Of a stretch of 40,686 bases of DNA, positions 32,616-40,685 are shown piece after piece. Below the pieces are notes generated by a model. The model saw only the letters and a list, made by a program, of their open reading frames with translations, was not told the origin of the DNA and did no database searches. The position numbers and the translations under genes are program-made. Origin of the DNA: Fervidobacterium thailandense. GTDB lineage: Bacteria; Thermotogota; Thermotogae; Thermotogales; Fervidobacteriaceae. Numbering within the stretch: position 1 is the first letter of the stretch; each line of letters begins with the position of its first letter. Location of the stretch: assembly GCF_001719065.1 (NCBI RefSeq), contig NZ_LWAF01000013.1, forward strand, positions 1-40,686. The letters run 5' to 3'.

Positions 32616-34472
32616 ATGAGCTCGCTTCACGAAAACCTGAAATCCTTTACTTTGGGAGATTTTTACGAACGATTATCTCGTATTGATATAGAAAAGCGAG
32701 AAGCGGTCTTATCTAACTATGGGAAGAATATTGTCATCGCTGGTCCCGGTAGCGGGAAGACAAAACTCATAGAATACAAAGTCGCTCATCTGATAGCTTC
32801 GGGCGTCGAACCTTCGAAAATTTTGCTAATCACATTCACGAACTCGGCGGCACTGGAGATGAAAGAGAGAGTAGTAAGCTTGGTCGGAAAACCGGCCGAG
32901 CTGGTAACCTGGGGAACGTTTCACGGTGTATGCAATAAGATAATAAAGGAAAACTACAAGATAGTTTCCCGAATCATTGGTAACGGCAAAGAGATATGGC
33001 CGGGAAAAGATTACAGAATAGCCGAACCAGCGGACATCGTGCGTTCCATGAGATTTGACCCAGAATTTTCGAAGTTAATAAAAATACGTGTTGATTTTGT
33101 TGACACTTTGGCAAAGCTTCTTTCCGCTAATAAAGAAACGTTGGACGAATCAAACAAACTGCTTAAACTTACTCGCGGCGCTGTTGAGAAATACGTTGGT
33201 GGCTATGAACTGGAAAAAATTCTTGCAAACTCCAATAGACTCTTGGATGGACTTTTGGAACTCTATCAACTTTTCAAAGTAAAACACAACTTACTGGATT
33301 TTTATGACTTGCAAAACGTTGTGTACCTGTCTTTAACTCTCGATACTCACTTCCGAGAAAAGCTTTCCTCAAGATTCGAGTGGGTACTTATCGACGAATT
33401 TCAGGATACAACACCGCTGCAAGTTAAGATTGTGGAATTCCTTTCATCGTACCACGGTAATTTACTTTGCGTTGGAGACGATGCGCAGAACATATACAGT
33501 TTCAGAGGGGTCGATTTTGACTACATTGCCAGAGAATTCATTAAGTACGACCGAACAAGAGATATTGCAGATGGGGCAAAGTTATTCAAATTAACAAAGA
33601 ATTATCGTAGCACGAAAGAAATCGTTGAACTCACAAATAAGATCCTACCACCGGAATGTATCCCGAGGGTGTTGAGGAGCGTAAGCACTCACGGCCCAAG
33701 ACCTATCGTCCGCACTGTCTACCACCAAGTCCCTGCCTACAAAGAGGTCGTCGATAGAGTCGAAGAATTTTTGAAGGACGAAGAAAAACCGTCGAACATC
33801 TGTGTTCTGGTTAGAGCCAACCGGGAAGTCGAGGAAGTTGCGGAAGAACTCGAAAACCGTGGTATAAAAACGCAAACCTTGGAACGTAAAACCCGTGAAC
33901 GTGAACTTTTACTCGAATCGGTCAGGGCTTTGATACGAGCTTATCTGAAAGTGTTGAGTATTGTAGATCTATACTACTTAGTCGACAAACTAAATCTGCT
34001 CACTGTTTCGAGTATTGAACAATTAAAGGTCTTTGACTTATTTGAAGAGCTTGGAATACCCGTGCCCCGAACGTTGGTCGAATTCCTCAATCATAGCTTT
34101 ACACGTGTGCGCGGGCTGAAGGTTAATAGTCAACTGAACAGGGATTTTCAAAGAATACTTAAATTTGTGGCACAATTTAGTTCTGCCGAAGAAGCTTTGA
34201 ACAATTTGGAGTACGGTAACGTGTTCAAGAAATTCCTCCTTGATGATGCCGTCGTTGTTACGAACGTACATCAAGCGAAGGGCCTTGAGTGGAATTCGGT
34301 GGTTGTTCTGTTCAAATTGAATCGATTGGAACTTGATCCTGAAGAAAAACGTGTTTTTTATGTTGCCGTCACTCGTGCTAAGAAAAGGCTTGCAATAATT
34401 CTTTTGGATAAAGCATTTTCAGTGCGCACCGACAACTGGCTCGTCGAAAGATTGAGTGATTATATTGTTTAA
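32616..34472 (+). CDS. UvrD/PcrA-like superfamily 1A DNA helicase
   Basis: About 618 residues. All SF1A motifs are visible: I (GPGSGKT), Ia (TFTNSAALEMKERV), II (LIDEFQDT), III (GDDAQNIYSFRG), IV (KNYRST), V (TNVHQAKGLEWNSVVV) and VI (FYVAVTRAKKRL). It is shorter than PcrA (about 720) because subdomain 2B and the C-terminal tail are reduced. It is not the housekeeping copy by context: 32 bases after the CalpT-like gene and in the same direction. Either ATG 32607 or 32616 is possible; AAAGG is better spaced for 32616. Confidence 0.93.
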   Translation: MSSLHENLKSFTLGDFYERLSRIDIEKREAVLSNYGKNIVIAGPGSGKTKLIEYKVAHLIASGVEPSKILLITFTNSAALEMKERVVSLVGKPAELVTWGTFHGVCNKIIKENYKIVSRIIGNGKEIWPGKDYRIAEPADIVRSMRFDPEFSKLIKIRVDFVDTLAKLLSANKETLDESNKLLKLTRGAVEKYVGGYELEKILANSNRLLDGLLELYQLFKVKHNLLDFYDLQNVVYLSLTLDTHFREKLSSRFEWVLIDEFQDTTPLQVKIVEFLSSYHGNLLCVGDDAQNIYSFRGVDFDYIAREFIKYDRTRDIADGAKLFKLTKNYRSTKEIVELTNKILPPECIPRVLRSVSTHGPRPIVRTVYHQVPAYKEVVDRVEEFLKDEEKPSNICVLVRANREVEEVAEELENRGIKTQTLERKTRERELLLESVRALIRAYLKVLSIVDLYYLVDKLNLLTVSSIEQLKVFDLFEELGIPVPRTLVEFLNHSFTRVRGLKVNSQLNRDFQRILKFVAQFSSAEEALNNLEYGNVFKKFLLDDAVVVTNVHQAKGLEWNSVVVLFKLNRLELDPEEKRVFYVAVTRAKKRLAIILLDKAFSVRTDNWLVERLSDYIV

Positions 34473-34527
34473 AATGCTTTTGAATTACACAATTTCCGTA
34501 GTACTAATTCACCTTCAACACATAACT

Positions 34528-34552
34528 CCCGCAATTTGCGGGATATTTTTTA
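34528..34552 (+). terminator. Terminator of the sigma/CalpT-like/UvrD-like unit
   Basis: CCCGCA (34528-34533) pairs with TGCGGG (34537-34542) across a 3-base loop, followed by ATATTTTTTATT. A modest stem with a good T-tract. Confidence 0.7.
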
Positions 34553-34618
34553 TTGTCAGAAGTCCCACGTCTATGCTGTCTTAACTTACGGATTGAGTGA
34601 GATAAAATCAGGACCAGG

Positions 34619-34733
34619 AAACGGACGGAACAGTTAATTTGGGACCAGTTCTTAGTCCAGCATTAGTATGATTCTTTCAAGCCTATTCTTTCCTATCCTA
34701 TCTGACGGGGGATCATCCCCCGCATCTTTTTTT
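34619..34733 (+). ncRNA. Candidate small RNA between two terminators
   Basis: TTAACT and TAAAAT, 16 bases apart (about 34581-34608), form a plausible promoter. A transcript of about 115 bases would end at the strong terminator 34706-34733. The sequence does not match any RNA family I recognise. Its existence is inferred only from the flanking signals. Confidence 0.3.
34706..34733 (+). terminator. Second terminator in the gap
   Basis: CGGGGGA (34706-34712) pairs with TCCCCCG (34716-34722) across TCA, followed by CATCTTTTTTT. It terminates something starting downstream of 34552, or is a backup for the first terminator. Confidence 0.85.
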
Positions 34734-34745
34734 GAAAATTGCCGT

Positions 34746-34775
34746 TTGACTCGCTTAAAAACCTTATGATACAAT
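34746..34775 (+). promoter_or_regulatory. Promoter of the second half of the cluster
   Basis: TTGACT (34746-34751) and TACAAT (34770-34775), 18-base spacer. The leader of about 75 bases contains the small inverted repeat ATCA-TGCCG-TGAT. Confidence 0.65.
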
Positions 34776-34857
34776 GAAAATGTAACAGAGTGTAAATAAT
34801 CATGCCGTGATGTGAAATACACGATAAGATAAACGAAGCTGGGGGGCTCTGAAAAAA

Positions 34858-35478
34858 TTGAAATCCGCTCAAATTGATCTCGGAATCAGAATAAAGATTT
34901 CTTTTACGCAGCCGGATATCTTCTACGATAACGATATTGAAGAGCGAATATTCCAAAAACTAAGGGAAAGATTGGGTATATTTACGGCAACACGTTTGAT
35001 ATCAAAAAGACGCATAGAACAAAGTGACGGTTTTTACGCCCCCGACGCGAAAATCTTCATTAACCTGCTCTCCTCAAAACAAATTCCAGAAGTCATGGCA
35101 ATTTTCGTTTCTGAGGGATTTCCAATGAAGTATACCCACCTGAAAGTGGCTGGCTTTTCCTTGGAAAGGATCTCCTACTCAAAATACTGCAGAATTCTGC
35201 CAAGTATTGGCCACATCGATACGGAAAACCTCTCTTTCGATCCACACGTACTTGAAAGATTTAGAATTAATCTCCTGAGTGCGTATGAAAGGATGTTTTC
35301 CGAAAAGATAAATGATAGCCTCTTGCTTTTACCAAGAGTAACCAAGCAAGGACTTTTGTTCGAGCTATTTGGAACACAACGGACAATAGCACTATTTTGC
35401 GTACTTGGACTAATCGATGAAAGCTTTTCGCCGATTGCTTATCCGATGCCATTGAAGCAGTCCTCGAACGGACAATAG
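34858..35478 (+). CDS. Unknown 206-residue protein of the SAVED/helicase cluster
   Basis: I do not recognise a family. The first half alternates strands and helices (RIKISFTQPDIF, IEERIFQKLRERLG, HLKVAGFSLERISY), which could be a ferredoxin-like fold. The second half is more helical (FRINLLSAYERMF) and ends with a hydrophobic stretch (TIALFCVLGLID). There is no catalytic motif, signal peptide or zinc site. It starts at TTG 34858, about 11 bases after GGGGGG; an in-frame CTG at 34849 is an alternative. Its stop overlaps the ribosome site of the RecD-like gene, so the two are coupled. Confidence 0.6.
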   Translation: MKSAQIDLGIRIKISFTQPDIFYDNDIEERIFQKLRERLGIFTATRLISKRRIEQSDGFYAPDAKIFINLLSSKQIPEVMAIFVSEGFPMKYTHLKVAGFSLERISYSKYCRILPSIGHIDTENLSFDPHVLERFRINLLSAYERMFSEKINDSLLLLPRVTKQGLLFELFGTQRTIALFCVLGLIDESFSPIAYPMPLKQSSNGQ

Positions 35479-35491
35479 GAGGTCCTTTTCC

Positions 35492-37327
35492 ATGAACCTT
35501 ACAAAGGACCAAAAGGAAGCACTGGAAAAAATTATCAAATTCCTTAGCTCACCCTCGAAACAGATCTTTATCCTAACCGGTTATGCTGGAACCGGCAAGA
35601 CAACGCTCTTGTCCCTCGTGGTCGAGTATTTAGAAAAAGTGGGAATGACTTACGCTTTACTCGCACCAACCGGTAAAGCTGCACACGTTCTAAAACAGAA
35701 AACTGGACGAAAAGCCTTTACGATTCACAAAGCAATATACGACTTTCAAGATATCGAAATAGAACAATCTGGAAGTAATTATGAAGCAACTCGCTGGGAC
35801 GACGAAGACGAAGCGGAAACTCTGGACATCACACTGAAATTTCGATTAAAGAATAAAGAAGATTTCCAAGCAGATGTTTATATCATAGATGAAGCTTCAT
35901 TAATATCGGACGAGAAAAACGGTCCGAAGAGTAATCTCGTCTTCGGAAGTGGAAAGCTCCTCAGCGACTTGATAAAATTTACAAAAGGTGCGAAACTTAT
36001 CCTCTGTGGAGATCCTGCCCAACTTCCTCCGGTGGGTTCTAATGAATCTGTAGCCTTAGATGAGGAGTACATAAGAAGTAAATTCGGTTTGGTGGTGGAA
36101 AAAGCCGAACTTCGCGAGGTAGTACGAATTGGGGAAGATAACCACCTATTGAAGCTACTAATTTCACTTCGAAAAGCTATAGAATCCGAGCAATACGGGA
36201 ATATCAATATTCCAGAAGAATTATGTGTTTGTCACAGCAGCATTGAAGACCTCGTAAGGAAACTTTTTTCAGCAAAGGACGTAAGTTCTGTTATAATCAC
36301 TCATACCAACGAGGCTGTTCAGTACTACAACTCCTTAGTTCACTCGAAAATCTTCGGTGACGGTCAAGCACTCCATCCCAACCAAAACCTATTGGTTTAC
36401 AAAAACTACTACCCTTCTCCAGAACTCCAACTGTTCAATGGTGAATTGATAACTGTTGTTGATGTTGGTGAAATAGAAATCGTTGATGTTTCGTCGAAAA
36501 GAGAGGACAAAGTCTCCTATCAAAATTGTACCATCCGCTTTTTTGACTTTGAAAAGAACAGGTACGAAATCCTGAGAACGAAGATACTCCTTGACTTCTT
36601 CCATTCTGAAGATCCGGACCTCTCCCCTGAGCTATACAGGAAATTATTCCGAGTGGCTTTGCTAAAAAATTATGAGCTCAGAAATTTCAACAACGAATTG
36701 AGGAAACTTGAACACGAGCTAAAGAAGAATGCTGAGAATGCAATCCTGAAAGAAAAATTCCGATTTCTCAAGAAATATTTTGGAAGGCTACTCTTAAGCA
36801 ACCCGTATTTCAACCCTCTCCTGGCTAAATTGGGTTACGCAGTCACCTGTCACAAGGCACAAGGAAGTGAGTGGGAAAATGTCATCGTAGACTTGGCAAC
36901 AAAGAACCTGGCACCGGGCAACGAACAATTTTGCAGGTGGTTGTACACAGCTTTCACCCGAGTAAAAAAAGACCTCTTCATCGTGAATTGCAATGTCCTG
37001 AATCGATTTTCGAGGATAAATGTTGCACCGATTAAAGTTGAGTCATTGGATAAGATTTCCAAATGCCAAGAAATAAATGACGATAGACTGGCTGACGAAA
37101 AAATAGTTCAGTCGTTAAACAGATACGGCTTTCAAATTCTTGCCTTTAGAAAATGCCATTTCCGAGATAGATACGAACTTTCTTGTGAACTTGGTCGGGC
37201 CAGAATAGACCTTCTCTACGACTCCAAAGGGTTTTACACAAGACTTGAAATAACTGTGTCAAACGAAGAAGTCAAGCAATTGATGGAGCAGTGGGTTTCT
37301 GAGTTGATGGCTTCAAAGGACTGTTGA
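35492..37327 (+). CDS. RecD-like superfamily 1B DNA helicase
   Basis: 611 residues. Motif I is GYAGTGKTT, Ia LLAPTGKAAHVL, II YIIDEASL, III LCGDPAQLPPVG, V TCHKAQGSEWENVIVD, VI YTAFTRVKKDLFI. These are the RecD2/Dda-type signatures of 5'-3' helicases. A charged insertion follows motif Ia (around 90-120) and another sits around 380-430. The last 70 residues (QILAFRKCHFRDRYELS...LEITVSN) are an extra domain I cannot name. No RecB/RecC-type partner is visible, so it is a stand-alone helicase within this cluster. ATG 35492 follows AGGAGG. Confidence 0.92.
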   Translation: MNLTKDQKEALEKIIKFLSSPSKQIFILTGYAGTGKTTLLSLVVEYLEKVGMTYALLAPTGKAAHVLKQKTGRKAFTIHKAIYDFQDIEIEQSGSNYEATRWDDEDEAETLDITLKFRLKNKEDFQADVYIIDEASLISDEKNGPKSNLVFGSGKLLSDLIKFTKGAKLILCGDPAQLPPVGSNESVALDEEYIRSKFGLVVEKAELREVVRIGEDNHLLKLLISLRKAIESEQYGNINIPEELCVCHSSIEDLVRKLFSAKDVSSVIITHTNEAVQYYNSLVHSKIFGDGQALHPNQNLLVYKNYYPSPELQLFNGELITVVDVGEIEIVDVSSKREDKVSYQNCTIRFFDFEKNRYEILRTKILLDFFHSEDPDLSPELYRKLFRVALLKNYELRNFNNELRKLEHELKKNAENAILKEKFRFLKKYFGRLLLSNPYFNPLLAKLGYAVTCHKAQGSEWENVIVDLATKNLAPGNEQFCRWLYTAFTRVKKDLFIVNCNVLNRFSRINVAPIKVESLDKISKCQEINDDRLADEKIVQSLNRYGFQILAFRKCHFRDRYELSCELGRARIDLLYDSKGFYTRLEITVSNEEVKQLMEQWVSELMASKDC

Positions 37328-37376
37328 ATTAAAAGACAAATTCTCGTTGAGCTTGAATTTCGTGGAGGTGAGCTTC

Positions 37377-38864
37377 TTGGCATTTGTCAATGTTTTGAGG
37401 ATGAACGTGCAAACATACATCGAGCTCCTCCGAAACGGGGTAATAACAATTGAAGAGGCTGTCAAAGATTTGGAAATGCTCGATGAAGATGAACGTGACA
37501 TAAAATTGCGACTACAATACGGGATTGTTGAAGTTCTCATGAGAGGTGGAGCTCTGGATAGTTCGATACTCTCAAAAGTCCTTCAACTACCAGACGACTT
37601 CGGGACGTTAAAATTACTTGGCAGCTACAAATTTGAATTTCCCGTCGTTATCACACGAAATAAGAGCGGAAAAATCGTAGAGGGATTAGCCATTGAAAGT
37701 TCGGTATCCTTTACCAACATTCCGAACGCGGAAGAAGGGGTCAAAATTATTGAAAACATTCTTGGAAAAAAGCTTATTGTTCTCTTTAGCGAACCTTTCT
37801 CGGGCAATTCATTTATGCTCCCACTCTACCTCTCCGTTGCAACATGTGGAAAGATACAAGAAATGCTGCCTCACATCCTTTTCACCGGAGGTTTTAAGAG
37901 CCTTCACGGACTATTGCCCACCGATTACGTAGACGCAAAGCAAAAAACGGCAAATGCGGAAGGAAAAGAGTTGGTAATTATAGATGAGCTCGGAGATTTG
38001 AGAAAATTCAGCAACTTCATAACAAGTGAAGAAAAGCACGTGCCTCTTTTTGTTGGCTCGAAAATCACGCAAAAAAAGGCGGAGGATGAGTACAAAAAAC
38101 TTCATACTGCCGTTTTAGAGACCAAAAACGTTCCTACTCCTGAGCTCTTGGTTAAGCTCCTTGGAGAGGAACCATACGTTTGCTGGGAGGGGGATTTAGA
38201 TGTATCACAGTTCGAAGACATAGCGCAGGAAATTGTCGAATTTCTCAGAGGCGACAGGTTTAAGATACAAAAGGTCGGTGACTTTATTCCGCACATTGCG
38301 ATGAAGGTTCCAATATCGCTTGCGTTTTTAGTCGGTCTCAAACTTAAACCTTACAGAAAGCTCGTTTTATACCACTTCGACACAGATAAATATTTTCCCG
38401 TTCTTGATCTGAGCAGCAACCCAAGAGAAGTTGCTTCTCGTAATGTTAGCCAGGGGAACTTCAAAAAAATCGAGTTTTCGCTTAAAAATTTGACGAATGA
38501 CTCGAATACAGTTCTTAGTAATCATGAGTTCGCAATAATCATCGATATGGCTGGACGCTCGATCCAGGACGCCGTTGAAAAGTTTCTTTTAACGAACGAT
38601 AAAAAAATGCAAGTGGTGACAATCACACACAAGAACAGCGGTTGCGTTCCTCTTTCTAATTGGAGTGAAGAGGTGGCTGAGATTAAGAGTGTGATTAACA
38701 TGTTCAACTCGAGCAAAACGGTGTATCATCTTTTCTTCAGTTGCCCCGTACCAATTGGTTTTGGTCTGGGACTGGCTCTGAAGGAGGATACCCACAAACT
38801 AAACGTCTACCACTTCTTTCAAGGAGAATATCGATTAGTCTATTCAAACATCCAAAAACAATGA
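37377..38864 (+). CDS. Lon-like protease fused to a SAVED domain (CalpL-like)
   Basis: About 495 residues from TTG 37377, which has GGAGGTG six bases upstream. A helical N-terminus (to about 85) is followed by a Lon-type fold at about 88-250. SGNSFMLPLYLSVATC resembles the GPSAG helix (putative Ser145), and LFTGGFKSLHGLLP plus DAKQKT resembles the TGeIxLxGxVLP..K region (putative Lys188). The Ser-Lys distance is 43, equal to Ser679-Lys722 of E. coli Lon. The C-terminal half has the paired SAVED pattern: KVPISLAFLVGLKL with LVLYHFDTDKYFPVLDL, then HLFFSCPVPIGFGLGLAL with LNVYHFFQGEY. SAVED domains bind cyclic oligonucleotides, so this is probably a protease switched on by CRISPR- or CBASS-type second messengers. 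Confidence 0.75.
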   Translation: MAFVNVLRMNVQTYIELLRNGVITIEEAVKDLEMLDEDERDIKLRLQYGIVEVLMRGGALDSSILSKVLQLPDDFGTLKLLGSYKFEFPVVITRNKSGKIVEGLAIESSVSFTNIPNAEEGVKIIENILGKKLIVLFSEPFSGNSFMLPLYLSVATCGKIQEMLPHILFTGGFKSLHGLLPTDYVDAKQKTANAEGKELVIIDELGDLRKFSNFITSEEKHVPLFVGSKITQKKAEDEYKKLHTAVLETKNVPTPELLVKLLGEEPYVCWEGDLDVSQFEDIAQEIVEFLRGDRFKIQKVGDFIPHIAMKVPISLAFLVGLKLKPYRKLVLYHFDTDKYFPVLDLSSNPREVASRNVSQGNFKKIEFSLKNLTNDSNTVLSNHEFAIIIDMAGRSIQDAVEKFLLTNDKKMQVVTITHKNSGCVPLSNWSEEVAEIKSVINMFNSSKTVYHLFFSCPVPIGFGLGLALKEDTHKLNVYHFFQGEYRLVYSNIQKQ

Positions 38865-38887
38865 ATGCTTAGTTGGGAGGGATTTTC

Positions 38888-39667
38888 GTGGCAGAGCACG
38901 TACCAGTGCTCATTGCAATATCGTCGAGACTTGATGAAAAGCAACTCCTGGAAACATACACGGACTTAAAAACCAAAATTTCCGAAAACTATCAAGTCAG
39001 CTCGGAGGAAGTTTTGTACATCAGAAAGAGTGACTTGACAGATGATTGGGAAAGTGAACTGGAGAAAGTGAGTGAGATATTAGGCAAAGCGTTTTTAAAC
39101 GCAAAAACCGTGGCACACGTCGCATTAATGGTGCCTGCAGCTTTCGCATTCGGCCTTGGTGTAACTCTATCACGCTCCCAACTACCTCCCATGGTTATTT
39201 ACCACTTTCAATCGAACGAGTATATTCCAGTGATTGATTTAACGGACAATCCCAGAAAAATTAAAGACATCTCACAGCCCTTTGAACAAACCAATGTTTC
39301 ATTTACAAAGGGACAAGATACAAACCACTGCGCAGTTCTCGTACAACTTGCATCCCACTCATTAAAGGGGAGTGTTCTTAAGTATCTGGAGACCGTTGGT
39401 CTGAACCCTTCTGTTCTGGAAATCTCTCACAAAAATGCGGGAAATCTACAGACTTGGGACTGGTCAAAGGAAGTGGCCGAAATTTACAAGGCAGTCCAAG
39501 AAGTTAGAAAAGACTCATACATTGAAAGATTTCATATTTTTCTCAGCTCTCCAGTAAGCATTGCCTTTGCATTTGGACTCGCTCTCGGGAAATACGATAA
39601 ATTGACGATTTACCAATACGTCCCAAATTCGCCAAACATCTATACCGCTGTACTTAGCTTTGATTAA
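38888..39667 (+). CDS. Stand-alone SAVED-domain protein
   Basis: About 259 residues. It carries the same two SAVED half-motifs as its neighbour: HVALMVPAAFAFGLGVTLS with MVIYHFQSNEYIPVIDL, and HIFLSSPVSIAFAFGLALG with LTIYQYVPN. The central segment KNAGNLQTWDWSKEVAEI matches KNSGCVPLSNWSEEVAEI of the SAVED-Lon protein, so the two are tandem paralogues. There is no effector domain fused to it. It could bind and buffer a cyclic nucleotide, degrade it, or co-assemble with the protease. GTG 38888 is preferred: GGGAGG lies 7 bases upstream, and the TTG at 38873 sits inside that site. Confidence 0.75.
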   Translation: MAEHVPVLIAISSRLDEKQLLETYTDLKTKISENYQVSSEEVLYIRKSDLTDDWESELEKVSEILGKAFLNAKTVAHVALMVPAAFAFGLGVTLSRSQLPPMVIYHFQSNEYIPVIDLTDNPRKIKDISQPFEQTNVSFTKGQDTNHCAVLVQLASHSLKGSVLKYLETVGLNPSVLEISHKNAGNLQTWDWSKEVAEIYKAVQEVRKDSYIERFHIFLSSPVSIAFAFGLALGKYDKLTIYQYVPNSPNIYTAVLSFD

Positions 39668-39756
39668 AGTAGAGATTTTCATATTATCCTATGCACATGC
39701 GCGCAAACTCAACCTTATAAGACATTCCAGATCTCAATTATTCGCTGAGTCCAGAT

Positions 39757-39787
39757 AAAAAAGGCCTCCAAAACGGAGGCCTTTTTT
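39757..39787. terminator. Bidirectional terminator between the SAVED cluster and the CRISPR array
   Basis: A 13-bp perfect stem, AAAAAAGGCCTCC (39757-39769) with GGAGGCCTTTTTT (39775-39787), loop AAAAC. T-runs on both strands suit the convergent gene cluster and array. Confidence 0.93.
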
Positions 39788-39859
39788 GTTTCTTCATTTT
39801 TCACCTCACAAAGTCGCTACAACTTCCAGCACCTTCGCAAAGTTCCGTTACAAACCGCA

Positions 39860-40685
39860 GTTTTAATCGCTTATTGGGATGCTACAAACTAAGTGTTCAG
39901 GTGATATATAGAACCCCGATGGAAGCCTTTCAATCCCTCATGGGGACGCTACGAACCAAACTTGAAGACGATAAGTTCACAGTCTCAACGTAGTTTCAAT
40001 CCCTCATAGGGGCGCTACAAACGATGTTTGTATACGACGAAGAAACAAAAGAGTTGACGTTTCAATCCCTCATAGGGACGCTACAAACCTTAATCAACCT
40101 CAATCTCATAATACGCATCGCTCAGGTTTCAATCCCTCATAGGGACGCTACAAACGCGTAAACGACGGAATAGATTTCTACGAAAGATACCGTTTCAATC
40201 CCTCATAGGGACGCTACAAACTTACGGCTTGCAAAAGAACGGTCGGACGTTCACATTTTAAGTTTCAATCCCTCATAGGGACGCTACAAACAAAGACTAA
40301 GCAACTGTCAGAAATCATGTAGTCCCGGTTTCAATCCCTCATAGGGACGCTACAAACCAGTTTATGTGTACAGCGTTCCGATACATCGAAGGCGTTTCAA
40401 TCCCTCATAGGGACGCTACAAACGATAGTATGCCAGCAAAACTGCTATCGTATTACGGGTTTCAATCCCTCATAGGGGCGCTACAAACTTGTGGCCATGT
40501 CTTTCGAAGCGATTGATCTGAGAGGTTTCAATCCCTCATAGGGACGCTACAAACGCCTCCTCGCTGGGAGGAGGTGACATATCCAGAGATGTTTCAATCC
40601 CTCATAGGGACGCTACAAACTTTTGAGCCTCGGCTAAGCTTAGCTCCTTTACCGAGTTTCAATCCCTCATAGGGACGCTACAAAC
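39860..40685 (-). CRISPR. CRISPR array, distal (trailer) end, continuing past the window
   Basis: Thirteen 30-base repeats and 12 unique spacers are visible. The plus-strand repeat begins GTTTCAATCC and ends GACGCTACAAAC. Repeats start at 39860 (degenerate), 39927 (degenerate), 39993, 40059, 40126, 40192, 40262, 40328, 40394, 40459, 40525, 40591 and 40656. Spacers are 35-40 bases, mostly 36. Transcription is inferred to be on the minus strand: read that way each repeat ends in ATTGAAAC, the usual 5' handle of type I-B/III crRNAs, and the decayed repeats lie at the far left as expected for the trailer. Repeats 39993 and 40459 share an A-to-G change. Leader and cas genes must lie outside to the right. 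Confidence 0.97.

Larger units (their letters stand above)
34473..34857. other. 385-base gap with two terminators, a possible small RNA and a promoter
   Basis: No protein gene is credible. In order: terminator 34528-34552, a possible small RNA (34619-34733) ending in a second terminator, and a promoter at 34746-34775 for the next gene. The cluster is therefore split into at least two transcripts here. Confidence 0.6.

Noticed and set aside
34693-34956. 87-residue minus-strand frame
   Set aside because: It crosses a terminator, a promoter and the start of the 206-residue gene; no ribosome site and no protein-like pattern.
34858-35478. Cas6 endoribonuclease as identity of the 206-residue protein
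   Set aside because: The glycine-rich C-terminal loop and catalytic His expected of Cas6 are not seen, so no function is assigned.
40555-40590. Hairpin-forming spacer (CCTCC...GGAGG)
   Set aside because: Considered as a regulatory hairpin, but it lies exactly between two perfect repeats and has normal spacer length, so it is just a spacer.
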